The notes under the pieces: model-generated | What the model was told of the DNA's origin: nothing | The model's input: the letters and a program-made list of their open reading frames with translations, nothing else | The model's database searches: none | Part shown: positions 1 through 5,080 of the stretch, piece by piece | Numbering within the stretch: position 1 is the stretch's first letter | How the letters are laid out: every line of letters begins with the position of its first letter | Translations under genes and position numbers: made by a program | DNA from: Zoogloeaceae bacterium | GTDB taxonomy: Bacteria; Pseudomonadota; Gammaproteobacteria; Burkholderiales; Rhodocyclaceae | NCBI GenBank assembly: GCA_031281985.1 | Contig: JAITEO010000003.1 | Span: forward strand, 1 to 5,903 | Reading direction: 5' to 3' | DNA: 5,903 bases

Positions 1-46
1 TCTCCCATCCGATGTGATTCCCCTAAATGTCAAACTCTTACTGTCT

Positions 47-63
47 CCCCGGCAGAGCCGGGG
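47..63. other. GC-rich hairpin, possible terminator of an upstream gene
   Basis: A perfect 7-bp stem (CCCCGGC at 47-53, GCCGGGG at 57-63) closes an AGA loop. It is followed by a pyrimidine-rich stretch (ATTTCCCTTT, 65-74) rather than a clean T run, so it could be a weak rho-independent terminator of a gene ending left of the window. I see no coding sequence in 1-91. The hairpin is seen directly; the terminator role is inference. Confidence 0.35.
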
Positions 64-91
64 GATTTCCCTTTGTATTAACATGACATTA

Positions 92-368
92 TCCACTTTT
101 CATTGCGCCCGTTGGGATGGAGTGCAATCCAAAGTGGAGAAAACCAACGAAGCCCCACCCCTTGCAGTCCCCTCTCCCCCCAATCCTTTGGTGGGAGAGG
201 GGACTGCAAGTGGGTGGCACGGCGCGTTGTCAAGGGTGTTCCTGGGAAAGTCGCTGTGTCTGCAAGGGCGCTACGCGCCGCATGGAACGATACCCTCTCC
301 CGACAGCAGACGTTCGCGCTTTGCCTGGCAAGGTTTTTCCTCCACTTTGGATTGCACCCGTTGGGATG
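92..368. repeat. MITE-like or REP-like repeat cluster upstream of rapZ
   Basis: Three copies of one motif occur in this gene-free stretch. A forward copy lies at 92-119 and another at 341-368, with 25 of 28 bases identical (TCCACTTT..ATTGC.CCCGTTGGGATG). An inverted copy begins at 122: GTGCAATCCAAAGTGGA (122-138) is the exact reverse complement of 341-357. With small gaps the inverted match extends inward to 145 and 332, giving 24-26 bp terminal inverted repeats around a segment of about 236 bp. CCCGTTGGGATG also lies directly outside each end (108-119 and 357-368), like a target duplication or the edge of a neighbouring unit. The 92-119 and 122-138 copies together form a large imperfect hairpin. 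The interior holds a long palindrome (separate entry) and a small GGCGC-TAC-GCGCC hairpin (267-279). No transposase or credible ORF is present, so this would be non-autonomous. Confidence 0.6.
154..217. repeat. Long palindrome inside the repeat cluster
   Basis: CTTGCAGTCCCCTCTCCC (161-178) pairs perfectly with GGGAGAGGGGACTGCAAG (193-210). The 14-base loop contains a further CC/GG pairing, and the outer CCCACC/GGGTGG arms extend the pairing imperfectly to about 154 and 217. The left arm is almost pure pyrimidine over its inner half. A partial copy, CCCTCTCCC, recurs at 293-301. It would form a very stable hairpin in RNA or cruciform DNA. There is no T run after it, so it does not look like a classical terminator. 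Confidence 0.7.
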
Positions 369-388
369 CGTACAATACCGCCTATTGT
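347..388 (+). promoter_or_regulatory. Candidate rapZ promoter with overlapping inverted repeat
   Basis: TTGGAT (347-352) and TACAAT (371-376) are 18 bases apart and fit a sigma-70 promoter; the -10 matches five of six consensus bases, the -35 only three. The -35 lies inside the right end of the repeat cluster, so the repeat may supply part of the promoter. A perfect inverted repeat, ACAATA (372-377) - CCGCC - TATTGT (383-388), overlaps the -10 and predicted start, where a repressor operator could sit. If transcription begins further upstream, the same repeat followed by a T-rich tract (390-400) would read as a weak hairpin with a U tract. Both readings are inference. Confidence 0.3.
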
Positions 389-406
389 CTTTTTTGTTTT
401 CCCGAC

Positions 407-1273
407 ATGGAAATCGTCCTGATCAGCGGTCTTTCCGGCTCCGGCAAATCCGTGGCCCTGCATGTGCTGGAAGATCGCAGTTACTACTGCGTGGATAATC
501 TACCGACCGCCATGTTGGCGTGGCTGGTCGAACTATTGCAGGCGGAGGGTTATGCGCGCGCGGCGGTAGCCATCGACGTTCGTTCGGGCGCGGCCATCGA
601 CACCCTGCCGGAAAAAATCATCGCCCTGCGCCGGGAAGGACATCTCGTCAGTTTTCTGTTTCTCGACGCGCAAGACGATACGCTGATCAAGCGCTTTTCC
701 GAAACACGCCGCCGTCATCCGCTGGCTTCCGACACCCGCACGCTGGTGGAAGCCATCCACGAGGAACGCCGCCGCTTGCAGCCGCTGGCCGGGTTGGGGC
801 ACCACATGGACACTTCCGATCTGCGCGCCGCCCAGTTGCGCGAATGGACCTTGCAAGTTGCCGCCGCGCCAGTGCAGGAAGGACTGACCCTGCTCATTCA
901 ATCCTTCGGCTTCAAACACGGCCTGCCGCAGGACGCCGACCTGGTGTTTGACGCGCGCTGCCTGCCCAACCCATATTACGAACCCGCCCTGCGCGCCCTG
1001 ACGGGGCTGGATGCGCCAGTAATCGAATTCCTGGAAGGCGAAGCCATGGTATTGAAAATGCGCGCCGACCTGCACCGCTTCATTTGCGACTGGCTGCCCG
1101 CCTACTGCCAGGACAACCGTGCCAACCTGACCATCGCCATCGGCTGCACCGGCGGCCAACACCGCTCCGTCTACCTGGCGGAATGGCTGGGCCGGCAGTG
1201 CCAACGCCTGGTTACGCGCGTACTGGTACGACACCGGGCAATCGGGGGACAAAAGCCGGATACCGCACGATAA
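407..1273 (+). CDS. rapZ: RapZ family RNase adapter / nucleotide-binding protein
   Basis: The 288-residue product matches the RapZ (YvcJ/YhbJ) family in length (about 285) and motifs. A Walker A P-loop GLSGSGKS lies at residues 8-15, followed by the family-typical YYCVDNLP (26-33). A hydrophobic strand ending in DVR (57-59), SFGFKHG (166-172), DARCLPNPY (182-190) and the C-terminal GCTGGQHRS (246-254) follow. In Escherichia coli, RapZ binds the sRNAs GlmZ and GlmY, directs RNase E to GlmZ, and so tunes GlmS and amino-sugar synthesis; outside enterobacteria the role is less clear and the gene often sits near hprK, which is not visible here. The start at 407 is chosen because MEIVLISGLSGSGKS is the usual family N-terminus; the frame is open to 14 but those codons are repeat DNA. 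No Shine-Dalgarno sequence precedes the ATG, only a T-rich tract. The C-terminal tail has fewer lysines than the E. coli RNA-binding tail as I recall it. The gene converges on the GT41 gene. Confidence 0.95.
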   Translation: MEIVLISGLSGSGKSVALHVLEDRSYYCVDNLPTAMLAWLVELLQAEGYARAAVAIDVRSGAAIDTLPEKIIALRREGHLVSFLFLDAQDDTLIKRFSETRRRHPLASDTRTLVEAIHEERRRLQPLAGLGHHMDTSDLRAAQLREWTLQVAAAPVQEGLTLLIQSFGFKHGLPQDADLVFDARCLPNPYYEPALRALTGLDAPVIEFLEGEAMVLKMRADLHRFICDWLPAYCQDNRANLTIAIGCTGGQHRSVYLAEWLGRQCQRLVTRVLVRHRAIGGQKPDTAR

Positions 1274-1394
1274 GGAGGCAACGCCCCCAGTACCGGATGG
1301 GTTTTGCGTTGGGTTTTCACGGTTTGAAGGCGAAGCTTGCTTTGCCTTCAAACCCAAGATAAACCGGCAAAAAGTAGGTTTTTACTTTTTGACG
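1269..1394 (+). repeat. Structured intergenic repeat, copy A
   Basis: This 126-bp element matches the reverse complement of 4838-4964 at roughly 85% by hand alignment with a few short gaps. Shared blocks include GGAGGCAACGC, CCGGATGG, CACGGTTTGAAG, CTTCAAA, AAACCGGCAAAAAGT and TTTTTACTTTTTG. Its main hairpin has a 16-bp stem (1321-1336 with 1339-1354, one G-T pair). A second, AT-rich hairpin pairs CAAAAAGTA (1368-1376) with TACTTTTTG (1383-1391). It fills the whole gap between two convergent genes and includes the TAA of rapZ (1271-1273) and the last codons and stop of the GT41 gene (1382-1384 on the plus strand). It could act as a bidirectional terminator or RNA 3'-end stabiliser, though no classical GC stem followed by a T run is present. 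Confidence 0.8.
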
Positions 1395-3769
1395 TAAACA
1401 TCTACCCAGCGCTGCCACATACCCCGAAACGCCTGTTCCAGGCTGCGCGCCATGCGTGGAGCGTCCATCAGGGGGCTGGCGCGCATCCGTTCGCGCAGGT
1501 TGGTGCGCATGGCCTTTAAACGCGGGCGATCCTGGTGCAAGGCGACGGCGATATCGACGTAGGCTTCTGGTGTTTCCGCAATCAGCTCGTCCAGACCAAC
1601 GTTTTTCAGGATGATGCGCCCCATGCGCGAAACCAGCGCGTCGCCCGGCCAGGTGACGAAGGGTACACCCATCCAGATGGCGTCATAGCCAGTGGTGCCG
1701 CCGTTGAAGGGGAAGGGATCGAGGCACAGGTCGGCTTCGTTGTAGCTATTGAAATAGGCCTGCATCGGAACGATTCCCCGGATGTCCAGTTGCTCCGGGG
1801 CAACGCCATGACGGGCGAACTGGCTTTCGACATAGGCTTTGAGGGTCTCGTCCTGCCCGCCGCGCGCAACCAGGATGAGACGGGATTCTGGCGCACGCGT
1901 CAGAATCTCGCTCCAGAGCCGGATGGCGTGCTGGCTGGCCTTGCGGAAATTGTTGAGACAGGCGAAGGTGAAAGGGCGGCCGGAACGTTCGCAAGGCAAG
2001 CCCGGCTGAATGGGCACATTCGGGATGTTGGTGCGCACGCCGTAACAATCGGCCAACGGCCAGGGCGTCTCGGTACACCACGTCCCCTTTTCCAGCACCG
2101 GATCCGGAGGAATGAAAATGTAATCCATGGCGGACAAGCCGCTGGTGCCGGGAAAGCCCAGCCAGGTGGCCTGGATGGGCGCGGGCTTGCGCGCCATGGC
2201 CAGGAGGCGGTGGCCTTCGGTATTGCCGTTCAGATCGATCAGGATGTCGATGCCGTCGGCGCGGACCAGGTCGGCGAGGGCGTCGTCGCCGATGGCCTGC
2301 ACTTCCCGCCATTTGTCGACGCTCATCTTGGCCAGGCGGGTGTTGTCGTCTTCCAGCGCGCTATTGTGGTAGAGCACGACTTCCAGTTGCCGCCGATCCA
2401 GAAAACGCAAAAAGGGAACGACGAAGGCGGCGACCGGATGCTGGCGCATGTCTGATGTCAGCCAGCCGATTTTGAGACGGCGTTCGGGATCGCGGTCGCG
2501 ATCGGCAAAATCGTCCGGGCGGCGGTGTTTGCGGCAGATATGTTCATCGTAGGCGCGCGCGACTTGCAGGACTTCGGCGGCGTCGTGTTCGGAAGAATGC
2601 AGGATGGTCCACAGATAGTTCGAATAGGCCGTGCTGGATTCCGGCGCCAATTCCAGCGCGCGCCGGTAGTATTCGATGGCTTCCATGCCGCGCGCCTGAT
2701 CGTTGCACCAACTGCCCATGTTGACCAGGGCGCTGATGTGTTCCGGGTTCTTTTGCAGGATTTTTTCCGCCGTCTCCTTCGCCAGCGCGCTTTTGCCTTG
2801 CTTGCTGTAGACCACGAACAGGCTGTTCAGGGCGTTCAGGTTGTCGGGATTGCGCTCCAGGCTCATTTCCAGGTTTTCCTGCGCGGCATTCAGGTTGTAG
2901 CGTTTGACGAACAGATAGCCCAGTTGTTCCAGTATCCAGTCTTCCGGAACCCCCATTTCATTGGCGCGCGTCATGGCGTCTACCGCGCCCACGGCATCGC
3001 CGCCCAGGGTGAGCGCCAGCGCCAGACGGGCTTGCAGGAGGTTGGAACCCGGATTTTTTTCCACCGCGATGCCGAACAAACTCGCCGCCTTGCTCCAGTT
3101 GGCGCGCGCCATTTCCAGTTCCCCGGCCAGTTGCAAGGTGGAAGCCTGCTGCGGTGCCAGGATGAAGAGATGCTCCAAGCATTCTTCCGTTTCCGCGAGG
3201 CGATCCTTGTTCAGATGCAGGTGTCCGAGCGACAGCCAGGCATCGGGATACCGCGGCTCCATACGTGTTGCGCGTGTAAAAGCTGTCAGCGCCGCGTCGA
3301 CTTCGCCAACGCTCTGCGCCGCCAGTCCCAGCAGGCAAAAATGCGCCGCCTGGGGATGCGGATGGCGCACGAGTTCCTGGAGGACTTCATAGGCTTCGAG
3401 CCATTTCCCCGCCGCCACATACACGCCGCTCAAGCTCGCCAGGATGTTGATATCCTTGGGCGACTTGCGGCGCGCGGCACTGAGGAGCCGGATACCCTCT
3501 TCCGCGCGTTTTTCGCGCCCATAGACTTCGCCCAGGCGTTGCAGGTAGCGCGGCATGTCCGGATTGAGGCGCACGGCTTCTTCCAGAAATTGCAGGGCGG
3601 TATCCGGTTGTCCGATGGCCAGCGCCACCTCGCCCAGGCCAAACCAGCCGGCGTGCGCTTTCTCATCCAAGGTCACGGCTTCCTCGAAAAGCGCTCCCGC
3701 CGCCGCGAAATCCTTTTGCGCCAGCGCCTTTTTCCCTTTGTCGATTTTGCGTCCCGCTTTTTCGGACAT
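1382..3769 (-). CDS. TPR-containing GT41 family O-GlcNAc transferase-like protein
   Basis: The 795-residue product has eleven consecutive 34-residue TPR repeats (about 4-377; each ends near a Pro or Gly, e.g. LNPD, LAPE), a charged linker (about 408-430) and a GT41 catalytic region (432-790) resembling eukaryotic O-GlcNAc transferase. Recognisable pieces are SDMRQHP (439-445, His444 at the place of the conserved OGT histidine), DLNGNTEGHR (512-521), KPAPIQATWLGFPGTSG (528-544), LNNFRK (605-610, Lys610 at the sugar-nucleotide lysine) and NGGTTGYDAIWMGVPFVTWPG (689-709). GT41 enzymes move GlcNAc or a related sugar from a UDP donor to Ser/Thr of proteins, with the TPR superhelix selecting the acceptor. 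It has no signal peptide or membrane segment, so it should be cytoplasmic. I chose ATG at 3769, preceded by a weak GGGGA; the frame opens at TTG 3784. The last codons lie inside repeat copy A. The divergent flagellin is the obvious acceptor candidate; donor and acceptor are inference. Confidence 0.9.
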   Translation of the reverse strand: MSEKAGRKIDKGKKALAQKDFAAAGALFEEAVTLDEKAHAGWFGLGEVALAIGQPDTALQFLEEAVRLNPDMPRYLQRLGEVYGREKRAEEGIRLLSAARRKSPKDINILASLSGVYVAAGKWLEAYEVLQELVRHPHPQAAHFCLLGLAAQSVGEVDAALTAFTRATRMEPRYPDAWLSLGHLHLNKDRLAETEECLEHLFILAPQQASTLQLAGELEMARANWSKAASLFGIAVEKNPGSNLLQARLALALTLGGDAVGAVDAMTRANEMGVPEDWILEQLGYLFVKRYNLNAAQENLEMSLERNPDNLNALNSLFVVYSKQGKSALAKETAEKILQKNPEHISALVNMGSWCNDQARGMEAIEYYRRALELAPESSTAYSNYLWTILHSSEHDAAEVLQVARAYDEHICRKHRRPDDFADRDRDPERRLKIGWLTSDMRQHPVAAFVVPFLRFLDRRQLEVVLYHNSALEDDNTRLAKMSVDKWREVQAIGDDALADLVRADGIDILIDLNGNTEGHRLLAMARKPAPIQATWLGFPGTSGLSAMDYIFIPPDPVLEKGTWCTETPWPLADCYGVRTNIPNVPIQPGLPCERSGRPFTFACLNNFRKASQHAIRLWSEILTRAPESRLILVARGGQDETLKAYVESQFARHGVAPEQLDIRGIVPMQAYFNSYNEADLCLDPFPFNGGTTGYDAIWMGVPFVTWPGDALVSRMGRIILKNVGLDELIAETPEAYVDIAVALHQDRPRLKAMRTNLRERMRASPLMDAPRMARSLEQAFRGMWQRWVDVYVKK

Positions 3770-3914
3770 GGTGGTTTTCCCCAAAAAGAGCGCGCAGTGT
3801 ATCCGTTTTTACCCAATGCAAGAAATTTCCGCACGGCGGCAGGATTTGCCTTTCCGCTTTCCGCTTCTTGGGTAAGCATCCGCTAACCATATGATTTCAA
3901 AACATAAAATACTC

Positions 3915-3930
3915 TGGCATGGCTCATGCT
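3915..3930 (+). promoter_or_regulatory. Candidate sigma-54 promoter for the flagellin gene
   Basis: TGGCATGGCTCATGCT matches the sigma-54 consensus TGGCACG-N4-TTGCW at 11 of 12 defined positions apart from two (C to T, T to A). The GG (3916-3917) and GC (3928-3929) dinucleotides are exactly 10 bases apart, which is the strict requirement. Transcription would begin near 3941, giving a leader of about 63 bases that contains a small palindrome, ATGCC-C-GGCAT (3946-3956). A single integration host factor-like site lies upstream (3884-3896, read on the minus strand as AATCATATGGTTA, one mismatch), in the range usual for DNA bending between an enhancer-bound activator and sigma-54. No sigma-28 GCCGATAA-type element was found. 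Confidence 0.6.
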
Positions 3931-4003
3931 TCTACGCTCGCCAAGATGCCCGGCATGTTTTCTGTGGCGTCACGCTGATTCATTTTCTCTCGAGGAGAAC
4001 GCA

Positions 4004-4828
4004 ATGCCACAAATCATCAATACCAATATTCCCTCCCTGAACGCGCAGCGCAACCTGAATTCTTCCCAGGGGGCATTGAGCCAGGCCTTGCAACGGTTGT
4101 CTTCCGGCCTGCGTGTCAACAGCGCCAAGGACGACGCGGCGGGTCTGGCGATTGCCTCGAACATGGATTCGCAGTCGCGCGGCATGGTCGTGGCAATGCG
4201 CAACGCCAACGACGGCATTTCGGCGGCGCAGACGGCGGAAGCGGGCTACAACGCCATCGGTCAACACCTGCAACGGATGCGCGAACTGGCGGTGCAGGCG
4301 GCTTCCGGGCAATACGACACGGCCAACCGCCTGGCGCTGGACGAGGAATACACGGCGCTGGCCAGTGAAATCGAGCGCGTGATCGCGGCGACCAACTTCA
4401 ATGGTCAGGAACTGCTGGACGGCACTTTTTCCGTTCCCTTCCAGGTGGGGCCAACCGTTGAGTCCTTCTCGCGCATCGACCTCAACATCACGGCATTGAC
4501 GACGAGCACGGCAGTTGGCTTCGATCACATTTCCGGCGATACCGGTTCTTTGGCAACGGCGGCAATGAGCATACTGGATATCGCCATCAACGAGGTCAAT
4601 TCCCACCGCGCCCAGCTTGGCGCGCTGCAAAACCGTTTCGAAGCGGTACTGGTGCAGCTTTCCTCCGCGCAGGAATCCACGGAAGCCGCCAAGAGCCGCA
4701 TCATGGACGCGGACTACGCCTCGGAAACGGCCAAGCTGTCGCGCGCCCAGATACTGCAACAGGCCGGCGTCGCCATGCTGGCGCAGGCCAATGCCCTGCC
4801 GCAGAACGTGCTCTCGCTTTTACGTTGA
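4004..4828 (+). CDS. fliC: Flagellin, compact type
   Basis: The 274-residue product is the filament subunit of the flagellum, exported without a cleaved signal peptide by the flagellar type III system. The N-terminal D0/D1 half begins MPQIINTNIPSLNAQRNL and contains RLSSGLRVNSAKDDAAGLAIA (31-51) and LQRMRELAVQ (89-98), the equivalent of the TLR5-recognised stretch in other flagellins. The C-terminal half runs from about 186 (ILDIAINEVNSHRAQLGALQNR) to the canonical end PQNVLSLLR. The variable centre is very short (about 141-185) and rich in Ser/Thr (for example TALTTSTA, 163-170), so no large D2/D3 domains exist. The start is fixed by AGGAG at 3993-3997, six bases before ATG 4004. Divergence from a GT41 gene suggests O-glycosylation of this central surface. 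No fliD, fliS or other flagellar gene is in view. The symbol is the generic one; flaA would be equally valid. Confidence 0.96.
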   Translation: MPQIINTNIPSLNAQRNLNSSQGALSQALQRLSSGLRVNSAKDDAAGLAIASNMDSQSRGMVVAMRNANDGISAAQTAEAGYNAIGQHLQRMRELAVQAASGQYDTANRLALDEEYTALASEIERVIAATNFNGQELLDGTFSVPFQVGPTVESFSRIDLNITALTTSTAVGFDHISGDTGSLATAAMSILDIAINEVNSHRAQLGALQNRFEAVLVQLSSAQESTEAAKSRIMDADYASETAKLSRAQILQQAGVAMLAQANALPQNVLSLLR

Positions 4829-4837
4829 GCGCCGTAA

Positions 4838-4964
4838 CGGCAAAAAGTAAAAAACCACTTTTTGCCGGTTTGTCTTGGGGTTTGAAGCCAGGCGAAGCCT
4901 GGCTTCAAACCGTGTAAACCCAATGTAAAAACCATCCGGCCTTTTGGGTGCGTTGCCTCCTATC
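4838..4964 (-). repeat. Structured intergenic repeat, copy B (inverted relative to copy A)
   Basis: This element starts nine bases after the flagellin stop and is the reverse-complement match of 1269-1394. Three hairpins are visible on the plus strand: CGGCAAAAAGT (4838-4848) with ACTTTTTGCCG (4857-4867); GGTTTGAAGCCAGGC (4879-4893) with GCCTGGCTTCAAACC (4897-4911), a perfect 15-bp stem with a GAA loop; and ACCCAA (4918-4923) with TTGGGT (4944-4949). The middle stem differs from copy A in sequence but remains fully paired. The AGGAGG-containing end points toward ispB and the CAAAAAGTAA end toward flagellin. It may help end or stabilise the flagellin transcript. Confidence 0.8.
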
Positions 4965-4976
4965 CGTTTTTCCAGT

Positions 4977-5008
4977 CCGTGCCGAGAATCGGTTGGCGCG
5001 GCTTTTTT
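4977..5008 (+). terminator. Candidate rho-independent terminator
   Basis: CCGTGCC (4977-4983) pairs with GGCGCGG (4995-5001), seven pairs including one G-U, around an 11-base loop. A C and then six T residues (5003-5008) follow. This is the only stem in the flagellin-ispB gap followed by a proper T run, so it is the best candidate for ending flagellin transcription before ispB. An alternative pairing competes with it: CGAGAATC (4983-4990) is the exact reverse complement of GATTCTCG (5025-5032). Confidence 0.5.
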
Positions 5009-5065
5009 CCGTTCCCGGATACCGGATTCTCGATCCCTGATTTATCATTACCCGCTTTTGGGGTC

Positions 5066-5080
5066 AGGGAGACCATTTTG
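5066..5080 (+). promoter_or_regulatory. Ribosome binding site setting a TTG start for ispB
   Basis: AGGGAG (5066-5071) lies six bases before TTG 5078. There is no ATG or GTG in frame upstream back to 5012, and the first downstream ATG (5117) would remove a conserved N-terminal helix and has GAGG only two bases away. TTG 5078 is therefore the best start. A TATCAT -10-like hexamer (5043-5048) lies upstream, but no convincing -35 goes with it. Confidence 0.65.

Noticed and set aside
14..406. Open frame extending rapZ upstream by 131 codons
   Set aside because: The translated extension runs through inverted repeats and a palindrome, shows no protein-like pattern, and the family N-terminus begins at 407.
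1274..1278. AGGAGG after the rapZ stop as a ribosome binding site for a downstream gene
   Set aside because: No credible plus-strand ORF follows; the motif is part of the repeat and is also present, in inverted orientation, in copy B.
533..1357. 274-codon minus-strand open frame over rapZ, and similar frames opposite flagellin (3980-4759) and ispB (5048-5860)
   Set aside because: Each is the mirror of a well-supported gene, with no recognisable motifs or ribosome binding site.
3770..3784. TTG at 3784 as the start of the GT41 gene
   Set aside because: ATG at 3769 has the better start codon, follows a GGGGA-type site, and is nearer the first TPR; the five extra codons include that site.
3796..3821. 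Minus-strand sigma-70 or sigma-28 promoter for the GT41 gene
   Set aside because: TACACT resembles a -10, but TTGCAT is only 14 bases away and the 17-base alternative TTCTTG is poor; the sigma-28 match is no better. Not strong enough to annotate.
2525..3886. 453-codon plus-strand open frame opposite the GT41 gene (also 1535-2455)
   Set aside because: It is antisense to a protein with clear TPR and catalytic motifs; the long frame follows from codon bias and its translation is low-complexity and unrecognisable.
1394..4838. Phase-variable invertible switch
   Set aside because: The repeats are inverted, but promoters for both genes appear to lie inside the segment and no invertase is in view, so inversion would have no evident effect on expression.
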